Assembly: GCA_011365025.1 (NCBI GenBank)
Contig: RDOF01000008.1
Coordinates: 27,127 to 91,126 of the forward strand
DNA length: 64,000 nucleotides
Origin: Candidatus Thorarchaeota archaeon
Lineage (GTDB): Archaea > Asgardarchaeota > Thorarchaeia > Thorarchaeales > Thorarchaeaceae
Reading direction: 5' to 3'
This document shows positions 1 through 8,320 of the stretch, piece after piece; position 1 is the first letter of the stretch; each line of letters begins with the position of its first letter. A model generated the notes under the pieces. That model made no database searches. It saw nothing but the letters and a program-made list of their open reading frames with translations, and was not told where the DNA came from. The position numbers and the translations under genes are program-made.

Positions 1-207
1 TCCTTCGTCCATCCTCCCGGTGCTCGCAAGGAGTTCATTGAAGTCGCGTTGGAAAGTGTCCACTTCATTATCATTGTCCAGAACAAAGAGGGATTGGGAG
101 GGAGTACCAAACGATGATACCACTCGATCATAGGTAAGAAATCGGGCTCTCTTCTCGGGGTCAAACTGACTGAAAAGGTCGTCAGGATTATGAGAAGAGT
201 CTGTCAA
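1..207 (-). CDS. Partial unknown protein, N-terminal part only
   Basis: An open frame on the minus strand runs off the left edge of the window. It contains no stop from the proposed TTG start at 207 to base 1 and reads as ordinary soluble protein (start LTDSSHNPDD, later FLTYDRVVSSFG). An AGG-rich stretch lies just upstream of the TTG, but the frame stays open further upstream, so the start is uncertain. It would be divergent from coaBC, the space between them (208-461) holding the promoters. No family recognised from about 69 residues; only the frame and residue composition support it. Confidence 0.45.
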   Translation of the reverse strand, partial: MTDSSHNPDDLFSQFDPEKRARFLTYDRVVSSFGTPSQSLFVLDNDNEVDTFQRDFNELLASTGRMDEG

Positions 208-461
208 GGATACACACCTACAATTGTTGTTACGTACGGTCGAATAACTTATTCTCGGACATTGTCGAAGCCGAATTGTGTCTGTGCTACTCAATGCAGA
301 GAGACCTGTCTAGGTCTCATTATCGACACCCCCGCACATTTAACTCAGCTAATATATTCTTTACCCACCTGTGTTCCAAGTGGTTTTCATTCAGAAACAG
401 TCAGCAAGAAGAGTGAAGAGATTCGTTCACTTTATCAATAGATTGTGACTGAGGGATGTAG

Positions 462-1709
462 GTGAAGAAAATGGAGCACACTTCTAAGCTCATCATTGGT
501 AGCCGAAGCTGGAATCTCCAAGGGCGCAAGATAGCACTTTGTGTGACAGGAAGTGTAGCTGCTGTTGAATGTGTGGCCATTGCTAGACTACTTATGCGCC
601 ACGGAGCAGAAGTCTACTGCATGATGAGTCCAATGGCCCAAAAAATCATCCATCCAAATCTTCTGGAATGGGCCACAGGCAATCCCTGCATCACTGAACT
701 CACAGGACAGATTGAGCATATCACACTGGCGGGGAAACATGAAGACCACGTTGACCTAGTTCTGATAGCACCATCAACGGCAAACACGATAGGAAAGATT
801 GCGAATGGTATTGATGATACTGCAGTCACAACGACGGCATCTTCGGCAATCGGTGCAGAAATACCACTAGTCATTGTCCCTGCAATGCATGAGTCTATGT
901 ATAGGCATCCCTCGGTAATTGAGAACATTGAGAAATTGAGAACTATGGGTATTCACATCATTTCTCCAAGAAGAGAAGAAGCAAAGGCAAAGATACCAAC
1001 ACCGGAATCAATCGTAGAGTTTGTCATTGGGATCCTTGGTCCACGAGACTTTGTTGGAAAGCGGATTGTAATCACAGCTGGACCCACCAGAGGGTGGATT
1101 GACAGGGTTCGATTCATTACAAATCCGTCTTCTGGGAAGATGGGCATCGAACTGGCAAAGGAAGCATTGGCAAGGGGCGCCGATGTGGACCTCATACTTG
1201 GCCCAACAGCGGAACAGCCACCGGAAGGAGCACACGTTAGAAGTGTGGAAACGCCTGATGAGATGATGGCCGCTGTTCGGAATGCCCTATCCGACACCAT
1301 GACTGATGCGTTCATCTCGTCCGCGGCAGTCCTGGACTATATTCCACCCAAGAAGATTGAGGAGAAGACTCCTTCGGGCAAGGAGAAACTTGTAATTGAA
1401 CTGCACCCAACAAGGAAGATAATCGAAGCAGTTCGCCAAGAGCACAAGGACTTATTCATTGTCGGATTCAAGGTGGAATCCGGTGTCACGGATGAAGAAC
1501 TTGAAAAACGGGCTAGGGCAAAAATTGATGCAGGAATCTGCAATCTCATGGTGGCAAATGATGCAGAAAGAAAGGGCGTTGCCTTTGGCGGGGATACAAA
1601 CGAAGTCCTCATAGTTGATGCCAAGGGCATTGTTGACAAAGTCAGCCTTACTTCCAAGCGCGAGGCTGCCCGACGAATTCTTTCTACCTTGGGATCCAGA
1701 CTCAATTGA
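462..1709 (+). CDS. coaBC: Bifunctional phosphopantothenoylcysteine decarboxylase / phosphopantothenate-cysteine ligase
   Basis: This 415-residue protein makes 4'-phosphopantetheine for coenzyme A by two steps: coupling of cysteine to 4'-phosphopantothenate (CoaB part), then decarboxylation (CoaC part, FMN-dependent). The N-terminal flavoprotein half shows IALCVTGSVAAVE and the PSTANTIGKIANGIDD and PAMHESMY motifs typical of CoaC. The C-terminal half begins near residue 200 with RIVITAGPTRGWIDRVR and FITNPSSGKMG, followed by SSAAVLDYIP and IVGFKVE, typical of CoaB. Length matches archaeal CoaBC. The gene is convergent with the roadblock gene, 20 bases apart. The upstream region to 208 probably carries its promoter. 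Start could also be the ATG a few codons in, at 471. Confidence 0.95.
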   Translation: MKKMEHTSKLIIGSRSWNLQGRKIALCVTGSVAAVECVAIARLLMRHGAEVYCMMSPMAQKIIHPNLLEWATGNPCITELTGQIEHITLAGKHEDHVDLVLIAPSTANTIGKIANGIDDTAVTTTASSAIGAEIPLVIVPAMHESMYRHPSVIENIEKLRTMGIHIISPRREEAKAKIPTPESIVEFVIGILGPRDFVGKRIVITAGPTRGWIDRVRFITNPSSGKMGIELAKEALARGADVDLILGPTAEQPPEGAHVRSVETPDEMMAAVRNALSDTMTDAFISSAAVLDYIPPKKIEEKTPSGKEKLVIELHPTRKIIEAVRQEHKDLFIVGFKVESGVTDEELEKRARAKIDAGICNLMVANDAERKGVAFGGDTNEVLIVDAKGIVDKVSLTSKREAARRILSTLGSRLN

Positions 1710-1729
1710 TAGTCAGAGATATATGACCC

Positions 1730-2092
1730 CTAGAGAATTTCCAGCAAAGTATCAGCCATGCGTTTCATGTCAACAAAAATAAGACCAAGCTGAGCATCTG
1801 CTTTCGCAAGCACCAAGAAGAGAGCGCTGTCGCCAACTGATGTGAGCAAGGTATATCCCTTGTCGCCTTTGACATAGATTTCAAGCAGAGTTCCACGGTC
1901 CAGTTCAGTTGTAGCTTTCTCGCCAAGAGATAGCATTGCTGCACTGATTGCGGCAACACGCTCTTGTTCACTTTCCGGAAGGGCAGATGAAATCATAAGT
2001 CCGTCCAGTGAAACCAAGGCGGCACCTTCAACTCCGGGAACGGTTTCGAAATCCCGAATAATTTTGTTAATTGTATCAACACGGCTAGACAT
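1730..2092 (-). CDS. Roadblock/LC7 domain protein
   Basis: A single-domain roadblock/LC7 protein of 120 residues. The sequence has the family pattern: an N-terminal helix (INKIIRDFETVPGVEGAALVS), the strand-turn LDGLMISSALPE, the helix with ERVAAISAAMLSLGEKA, and the beta hairpin (LLEIYVKGDKGYTLLTSV) ending in LGLIFVDMKRMADTLLEIL. Such proteins dimerise and regulate small Ras-like GTPases in bacteria (MglB), archaea and eukaryotes (Ragulator, dynein light chain). ATG 2092 is preceded by GAGAGG at good spacing, so it is preferred to the longer frame from 2125. No GTPase is adjacent, but several lie within 25 kb, so the partner is not clear from context. Confidence 0.9.
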   Translation of the reverse strand: MSSRVDTINKIIRDFETVPGVEGAALVSLDGLMISSALPESEQERVAAISAAMLSLGEKATTELDRGTLLEIYVKGDKGYTLLTSVGDSALFLVLAKADAQLGLIFVDMKRMADTLLEIL

Positions 2093-2191
2093 TGATAGGC
2101 CTCTCTTTGGTCGAATCGGATTCAAGTCGCAATTGGACTCTATAAAATGTTGTTGTCAGACATGCTCCTTAGATGTCCAATTTTGCGCAAT

Positions 2192-5100
2192 TCAGGACAC
2201 TCCGAAGAAATCCTTGGGGTCGAAACGCTCATCCTGCTGCTTTTGTTGATCTCGTTCCTGCTTGGACTTCTTGCCTTTACTTCCCTTCCAAGACACGGTT
2301 TCGCCACGGCGTCGCTTGAGACAGAGGTAACCCACGGCAGTAATAATCGCTGCACCGCCAAGAATCACTATTGCAGCGAGCGGAAATGGGCGGATTGTGA
2401 TGAATCCAACGAGAACAAGAGAAAGCGTATCATATCCATTCTTTTGCCCATATATCACCACATCAAAAGTACCAACCCGTCCCCGAGTCCAATCCTCTGT
2501 TAGGGTGACAGTGTATAGTCCCAAGCCCAATGGAATAACGGTGACCGATTCATTACCAATCTGAACATCCAGAGATACGTCAGGCAAGCCAACGCCAACG
2601 CGGTCCGTGATTTCCAAAGTGAGTACGACTCGATCACCTTCCCATATGATGTATTGATTCATCTGTATTGAGTTCAGACTAATGGAAGGCGCGGCTCCCC
2701 AGCGGATGGCATTTTCAACGACATCGGTTCTAGCTGTCCCGGCGGGATTTGTTGTGGTGATTGCAGCCTTTCCAGAGTCCACAACGCCTGCTACTAAGAC
2801 TGGATGGCCACCACCCTCGACTAGGACCGTAAAGTTCCGCCAATAGGATGAGAAGTATCCCTGATAGCCAATGGTCTCATTCATCGGATTTGGGTTCGAC
2901 ACAAGAGGATGACCAGTATCTGTGATGTCTATCGATAAACCGGACTCGGAGTTGTCGATTACAAGAGGCCAAGGTAGCCAGCTCATATCACCTGAGGCAC
3001 CAAAGATAACAAGGGCTCCACCATCTTTGACATATCGGCTTACGCTTGGCGTGGAACTGGAGAGCAGCGGTGCAAACGATTGAATTGTTGCTGGTTCAAT
3101 CAGGACGGTTCTAGCTAGCGGGAAAACAATTTCAAAGGAGGAGTAATTGCTTACCTGATAGTACTCAAAATCAGCAGCTAAGCTAACCAGAGGAACTGTA
3201 AGATAATCGGTGGCGCCAAGAGCAAGGACAGATGGAGCTCCTTGCGCAGGGGTATGCCCATCCAGAATGAGTGTGGTGGGATCCAAAGCTGAGATGCGCG
3301 AATCGTCATCCGGAATGTATAGCTTCACACTAGGGTCCCCAAACAATACCTGCTGATTGGCGTAGTCGCGTGGGTCCCGGGTTTCAAGCGGGTCCGTAAA
3401 GTCTGAGGAAATCAGAGATAACGCATTGCTGAGTGAAACCCCAGTGGCATTGCCATCGCAGAGTGCTTGAGTGAGCATAATGGATAGCATTCCAGCGGGC
3501 TGGAAATAGACCGTCCTTGGTGAAGCGGTCACGCCAACCGCACCATGTTCCATTAGCATAAGAGGTAGTCGCGACCCTCCAAGCAAGCAGGCAGTTAGGA
3601 TAACAATTGGAGACCCAATATTGTCCAGTGCCGCGTCAAGATCATCAGTTGTCCGTGTGATATGGTGAATAGCTTCAGCCTCAAAAAGAACGGGATTAAC
3701 CAGCCGGTCATTATTATAGTCGCGAACAGCTTCACTGTATTCATATCCATAGCTTGTATCCGCATCTCTGAGGGAGAATATACCTAGGCCATCAGGCCTA
3801 TCCGGAGGGTCTCTGGGTGCCAACGTGAGAGTGCCGTGTGTGCTGAAAGACCATAGCCCAATCTGCGAAGCAAAAGTATCAAACACTTGTTGAGCACCAA
3901 CGTGCGCTGAAACATTGAATCCGGCATCTTGGAGGGCATCAAGACTATCATCAATTTGTCGAATCTCGTACCCATTGTAGAAATTATCAACAAAGGGAGC
4001 ACCATCAGTATATGCATATAACGAAAGCAGAGCTTCGTCAGCATTCTCAGAGGTCATGAATAGGAATCTGTGCAGGGCGGCACGATTGGCAAACACGCTA
4101 GCTAATGCGGAACTCGGTGCCGGAATCCGTCCAGGACTAAAATGGCTCTGGAGAGACCTATCAAAGCTAATCTTCAGGAGGCTTGTTGGAGAGTAGATGA
4201 CTACCTCCTGCGAGTCGTTGCTGGCATATGCCCCACGGTCAGCTATGAACGCCTCAAATGCATCTGCACAAGATTCCATTGAGAACTTATTTGGAATTCG
4301 TTCGTCGTACCATCCATTTTCCGTTCGTGTTGTCCATCGATTCTGGACGTAGATATCAATATCAGGCCCGACAAAGTAGGGGGCCCAGGTTTCCTCTGCA
4401 GCAGTAGTCATGAGATTATTGCCGCCTGTCAGAGAAAGAACAGGGGCACCATGATATGCACCCGAGAATGCGGCAGGGCCATAGAACTCGTCACCTGTAC
4501 CAGTAGGAACCGTCAGCACCAAGTCTGGGTTTCCTGAGAGCGCGTGTATAGCATTTGTAACAGCGGAGTAGTTTTCCAGTAGATGAACTGTGGAAACCAA
4601 CCCTGATAGCTGAGATTCCAACAGTGTGGCGTGGATGTTTAGCGGGTCAACAAGCAAAACATCGGTGGTGCCAAGTCGAGAAAGTGTCCATGATGTCACT
4701 TCAGGAACGTCATCAGCATCAACATAGAGTAGAGGCGCGTTCATAAGTGAGGCAAGTACTGCACCATTTGCAGCCGACTCCAAATAAGAAGAAAGATCAT
4801 TGGGCAAAGAGGAAACAGACCAAGAGAGCTGGGCATTGTTCTGCTCGGGCTCAGGGTTCATCCATGCTCCGATAATTGTCCACGCCCCAGGTGAGGGATA
4901 AGGAACCTTCATTGAGCTCGACAATGGGCCCGCCAGAATACTCTCTGCAGGAGCCCAAGTCACAAGACGCCCCTCCGGACTGATGAGAGCGAAGTTCAGG
5001 TCCGTGCCGCTATTGTCCCAAGTGGCACTTACATTCAGCCATTTGGCATTATAGGGCACATTAACGGTTTCTGAAAACCCAGGATGATATTCAATTGAAT

Positions 5101-6013
5101 AGCTGACCGATGTGGTTCCCGTAGACAATCGTTGAAGAGCCATCGTCCACATCCCATCAGTTGAACAGGGATACCAGAAGTAGAGGGGTACAGGAGAAGG
5201 CACGTAGGCTGTACTTCTCTCGAAGAATACTTGACTGTACACAGAATAGTCGACGGGTGAGCCAAGAGGGTCGTAAAGTGTGTGAGTGAGCAATTCAGTT
5301 CCAATCCAGTCAAATGTGCCAATCATCCATCCTGCCGATGCAGGAGGCGTGAAGTTTACTGTCTGGGTTGAACCATACGTGACAGATGTTGTGGATGAAA
5401 CTGGGGTTATGGAAGGGCTATCGAATGTGTGTGTTGCACTCCCTGAAGTCACCAACAACTCCTGGAAGCTATCCTTTGAAAGAGCAATCACCACATTTGC
5501 AGAGGTAGTCCAATCCATTAGCGCGAGTTGCCCGGCAATCTCCGCAGAACTGGACGATCGTATTCGGGGGAAGAGCCTCGTTCCAATTTGAGTTTGAATG
5601 CTTTGAATAGCGGAATCAGAGAAATCGCCTATGCTAATCGCCTGTGTTATAGATTCAGAATCGCCCAAATATTCTGCCCAATCCCCAACCAGCCATTTTT
5701 CCGAATCCGACCCGACTGAATGAATCAATGGAGATATGTATTGCGTTCCATTGTGTAAATAAATGGAGGTCGGAACTGCCGCCATGTAAGCAAAATCGTC
5801 CACATAGGAATAGGGATTCGATGCAACGAAGGCTGCACGTCGCATTGGGGTTGGAGTGTCTGGAAGTGTGGTTGAAAGCGCATAAGGACCATTATCAACT
5901 CCCACGGGGACTAGTTCTGAGAAGGTCAGTGAACCTACGGCAACAAAAGCCATCGGGACAATAAGTGCTAGTATAAGTGAGGCAGTATATTGTTTCTTTT
6001 TAGTGATTTTCAA
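2192..6013 (-). CDS. Giant membrane-anchored surface protein with C25 (gingipain)-like peptidase domain
   Basis: About 1273 residues. The N terminus is a signal or anchor (KKK, then a hydrophobic stretch LILALIVPMAFVAV) and the C terminus has one membrane helix (FPLAAIVILGGAAIITAVGY), then a Lys/Arg-rich tail, so most of the chain should lie outside the cell. The middle contains a C25-type caspase-fold core: WSFSTHGTL (His near residue 726), then IVILTACLLGG (Cys near 809), followed by LFGDPSVKLYI, a common end of C25 catalytic regions. Flanking regions are rich in beta-strand, Ser/Thr and Trp and look like Ig/pre-peptidase modules. TTG 6013 follows AAGGAG and leaves a clean signal peptide; a longer TTG start at 6049 is possible. 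Peptidase activity is inferred from the His/Cys pair only. Confidence 0.8.
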   Translation of the reverse strand: MKITKKKQYTASLILALIVPMAFVAVGSLTFSELVPVGVDNGPYALSTTLPDTPTPMRRAAFVASNPYSYVDDFAYMAAVPTSIYLHNGTQYISPLIHSVGSDSEKWLVGDWAEYLGDSESITQAISIGDFSDSAIQSIQTQIGTRLFPRIRSSSSAEIAGQLALMDWTTSANVVIALSKDSFQELLVTSGSATHTFDSPSITPVSSTTSVTYGSTQTVNFTPPASAGWMIGTFDWIGTELLTHTLYDPLGSPVDYSVYSQVFFERSTAYVPSPVPLYFWYPCSTDGMWTMALQRLSTGTTSVSYSIEYHPGFSETVNVPYNAKWLNVSATWDNSGTDLNFALISPEGRLVTWAPAESILAGPLSSSMKVPYPSPGAWTIIGAWMNPEPEQNNAQLSWSVSSLPNDLSSYLESAANGAVLASLMNAPLLYVDADDVPEVTSWTLSRLGTTDVLLVDPLNIHATLLESQLSGLVSTVHLLENYSAVTNAIHALSGNPDLVLTVPTGTGDEFYGPAAFSGAYHGAPVLSLTGGNNLMTTAAEETWAPYFVGPDIDIYVQNRWTTRTENGWYDERIPNKFSMESCADAFEAFIADRGAYASNDSQEVVIYSPTSLLKISFDRSLQSHFSPGRIPAPSSALASVFANRAALHRFLFMTSENADEALLSLYAYTDGAPFVDNFYNGYEIRQIDDSLDALQDAGFNVSAHVGAQQVFDTFASQIGLWSFSTHGTLTLAPRDPPDRPDGLGIFSLRDADTSYGYEYSEAVRDYNNDRLVNPVLFEAEAIHHITRTTDDLDAALDNIGSPIVILTACLLGGSRLPLMLMEHGAVGVTASPRTVYFQPAGMLSIMLTQALCDGNATGVSLSNALSLISSDFTDPLETRDPRDYANQQVLFGDPSVKLYIPDDDSRISALDPTTLILDGHTPAQGAPSVLALGATDYLTVPLVSLAADFEYYQVSNYSSFEIVFPLARTVLIEPATIQSFAPLLSSSTPSVSRYVKDGGALVIFGASGDMSWLPWPLVIDNSESGLSIDITDTGHPLVSNPNPMNETIGYQGYFSSYWRNFTVLVEGGGHPVLVAGVVDSGKAAITTTNPAGTARTDVVENAIRWGAAPSISLNSIQMNQYIIWEGDRVVLTLEITDRVGVGLPDVSLDVQIGNESVTVIPLGLGLYTVTLTEDWTRGRVGTFDVVIYGQKNGYDTLSLVLVGFITIRPFPLAAIVILGGAAIITAVGYLCLKRRRGETVSWKGSKGKKSKQERDQQKQQDERFDPKDFFGVS

Positions 6014-6136
6014 GTGAAAGGCACTCCTTGAGGACAATCCTGAAATCAATCCAACTAACGAAGAAGGATTTTCTCAGATTATGGACCGATCATGCAACTT
6101 TGTATTATGAAGAAGTCCATATAATGGAACCTGCGA

Positions 6137-7030
6137 TTATTCCTCGAAATCAAGGGATCCCTCGTCGAAGTCCTCGTCGAACTCCTCGTCAAAGTCCTCG
6201 TCACCCTCTTCCTCAGTTTCTTCTTCCTCTTCGGGCAACGCATCCCTTAGGTCGTCAAGTATCTTTCTAAGACGACGACGTGTAGCCTTAGGAACATCCC
6301 ACATCTTTTGCTCAGCCCGGTCTACGACCTCTCGGGCAATATCATAGATCTCAGCATCGAGGTAGTGCTGTGCAGCCTCCACAAAGTGCTCAGCCGACTT
6401 CCTTTGGTTGCCATTCATCTCTGCGATATCGCCGAGCAATGATAATGCATCAGCGATTCCGGCCTTGTCATCAATATCACGGTAAATCTTCAGGGCCTTC
6501 TTGAACTCCTTCTCTGCCGATTCCCAGTCCTCTCGGTCGGCATAGGCATTTCCAACATCCATTACTGTACTTGCAACACCCTGCTCGTTTCCTGCTGACT
6601 TGTACGCATGTTGTGCTTCCTTGAAATACTCAAGTGCTTTGTCGAACTCCCCAAGCCCGTGTTTTGCTAAGCCCAACGCATACATGGCATCCGCTTCGCC
6701 ATCTGCATTCTTCACTTTCTTGAAGAGCTTCATGGCCTTCTCGCAAGATGCTGCGGCATCATCCCATCGTTCTAGATTAATCTGAGCGACTCCAAGATTG
6801 TACATGGCATCGCTAATGCCGGTTTCGTCCTTGAGACCCTCATAAATCCCCAATGCTTGTTCGAAGCAACCCAGAGCCTCATCGTATTCGGCGACGGACA
6901 TGTACACATTACCTACAGCGTTCATAATTCTGGCCGCAGTTTCTTTGTCACCGGCTGCAAGAGCCTCATCCGCTTGATCAAGGAGCTCTGCCGGGTCCAT
7001 GTCGTCAAATGAATCATCTTCGTCGCTCAT
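6137..7030 (-). CDS. TPR repeat protein with acidic tail
   Basis: A 297-residue soluble protein built of about five tetratricopeptide repeats from residue 17 to 200, seen as recurring units such as ISDAMYNLGVAQINLERWDDAAASCEKAM and DALSLLGDIAEMNGNQRKSAEHFVEAA. The start is an acidic stretch (SDEDDSFDDMD) and the last 40 residues are almost all Glu/Asp. TPR domains hold protein complexes together; the partner is not known. It lies 64 bases downstream of the diverged GTPase gene on the same strand, so the two are probably co-transcribed and may work together (inference). ATG 7030 follows GAGGT at 7-base spacing. Confidence 0.88.
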   Translation of the reverse strand: MSDEDDSFDDMDPAELLDQADEALAAGDKETAARIMNAVGNVYMSVAEYDEALGCFEQALGIYEGLKDETGISDAMYNLGVAQINLERWDDAAASCEKAMKLFKKVKNADGEADAMYALGLAKHGLGEFDKALEYFKEAQHAYKSAGNEQGVASTVMDVGNAYADREDWESAEKEFKKALKIYRDIDDKAGIADALSLLGDIAEMNGNQRKSAEHFVEAAQHYLDAEIYDIAREVVDRAEQKMWDVPKATRRRLRKILDDLRDALPEEEEETEEEGDEDFDEEFDEDFDEGSLDFEE

Positions 7031-7094
7031 GAGGCATACCTCAGCAAATGAGAAATGATGCTGACTATCTCTCTTTTGAGCCTTTCTGAATCCA

Positions 7095-7796
7095 CTATTT
7101 GCCCATGATTAGATTGGGATTCTCCAGGAACTTCTTTACCTTATCATAGACCTGGAACTGCTCGTCTCCGACCTGTACCTCAAGGAGCTTTCGTATCTCA
7201 AATCGGCGTAAGTATCCAACAGCCTGATCTCTAGTTACATTGAGGTCTTTCATAAGATGCTTTAGACCATCCTTGGATCCGCTATACTCGGCAAATTTGC
7301 TGAATACATTGCTCCACTGCATAATAGAGAGAAATAGCAGAGTTCGCAATAATCGATCAACATTCTCTCCGGTTTCCGCTGAACAGGGCATTACGGCTTG
7401 GCCCACTAAGAACTTCATACGGTCCCTCAATTGGTCAACTCTTCGGGATTCCGCCAAGTCCTGCTTGTTTGCAGCGACAACGCAAGGCACTCCCGGAAGG
7501 AAGAAGGCAATCTCCCTGAAGAAGAGCTTTGCACGGGCATCGGATTCGGGATCAGAGGAATCAACCACGAGGATAATTCCATCAGCACCAGAGCTGAGTA
7601 TTTTTCTCATTGTTCGAAAACGCAAGAGACCAGGAGTCCCAAATAGAAAAACGCTCATTCCATCCACATTAGTCATGCCATGATCCATGGCAATTGTTGT
7701 GCCTCTTCTTTCAATGTTAATGCAGGCACCGTTTGTGAGATGATGGATGATTTTGCTCTTCCCCGATTCGAATGGTCCTGTTACTATGATTTTCAT
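7095..7796 (-). CDS. Diverged Ras-superfamily GTPase (COG2229/MglA-like) with C-terminal helical domain
   Basis: A 233-residue GTPase. G1 is GPFESGKS (residues 7-14), the G3 element reads FGTPG (52-56) where Ras proteins have DTAG, G4 is NKQD (110-113), and SAE serves as G5. The FGTPG form is typical of the COG2229 group of prokaryotic small GTPases. After about residue 145 an extra helical region follows (MKDLNVTRDQAVGYLRRFEIRKLLEV), resembling a small helix-turn-helix. It starts the operon with the TPR gene at 6137. ATG 7796 has GGTGGAG just upstream. The missing Asp in G3 suggests unusual hydrolysis or regulation; that is inference. Confidence 0.85.
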   Translation of the reverse strand: MKIIVTGPFESGKSKIIHHLTNGACINIERRGTTIAMDHGMTNVDGMSVFLFGTPGLLRFRTMRKILSSGADGIILVVDSSDPESDARAKLFFREIAFFLPGVPCVVAANKQDLAESRRVDQLRDRMKFLVGQAVMPCSAETGENVDRLLRTLLFLSIMQWSNVFSKFAEYSGSKDGLKHLMKDLNVTRDQAVGYLRRFEIRKLLEVQVGDEQFQVYDKVKKFLENPNLIMGK

Positions 7797-7934
7797 AGAA
7801 CTCCACCTGCGTTCTTCACACCTTGGTGCTGGATTCAGAGTAAAACTTCGGCGTTAAATGGTTTGTCGTACTGAATCCCATGAAGACCGATTCTCAGAAG
7901 GAAGTAATTTCGCAAGCAGTTCCAAACCCATTAA

Positions 7935-7941
7935 TTTATAT
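7935..7941 (+). promoter_or_regulatory. TATA box of the small gene at 7992
   Basis: TTTATAT about 57 bases ahead of ATG 7992, in an A/T-rich spot between divergent genes. Archaeal transcription would start about 25 bases downstream, leaving a leader of roughly 30 bases with GGAGTG as ribosome binding site. Confidence 0.5.
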
Positions 7942-7991
7942 CGGCAATTCACGAATTATTGTATGCAAGTTCATACAGGAGTGAAGTATGG

Positions 7992-8156
7992 ATGGCTCAG
8001 GCGGAGAAAGCAACTGACAAGGAATTCTGGCTGTTTCATGAAGAGATGGAACCTGAAGATGTCAAATTCATCAAGTCTGTTGAACCAGAGATTGATTTCT
8101 CATCATTGGAAGGTATTACAGAACTGATAGACAAGCTTTACCACTTGTTAGGCTAA
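7992..8156 (+). CDS. Small acidic conserved-looking protein (54 aa)
   Basis: A 54-residue acidic soluble protein (MAQAEKATDKEF at the start, ending ELIDKLYHLLG), without Cys or membrane helix. ATG 7992 is preferred to an upstream in-frame ATG at 7959 because GGAGTG lies 8 bases upstream of it and a TATA box fits the leader length. The sequence looks like two short helices. No family is recognised. It is followed by rtcB 164 bases downstream on the same strand; whether they share a transcript is unclear. Confidence 0.6.
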   Translation: MAQAEKATDKEFWLFHEEMEPEDVKFIKSVEPEIDFSSLEGITELIDKLYHLLG

Positions 8157-8320
8157 GAAGCGTTTCTTCATTCATCGGAGAAAAGAACTGGTACATCGCC
8201 TTATTCTTCGGGTTTGTCACCGGAGATGCAGCTTATGCAGTAGAGCTGATTTGTGGATTCTTCATAAGCCTTATAGCCAACACCGGAAATGTGTCCCGCT
8301 TGAGCAAGGGGTAACTATCT

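Noticed and set aside
190..441. 83-residue plus-strand frame upstream of coaBC
   Set aside because: Cys-rich, no ribosome site, unnatural composition, and it overlaps the start region of the minus-strand gene fragment.
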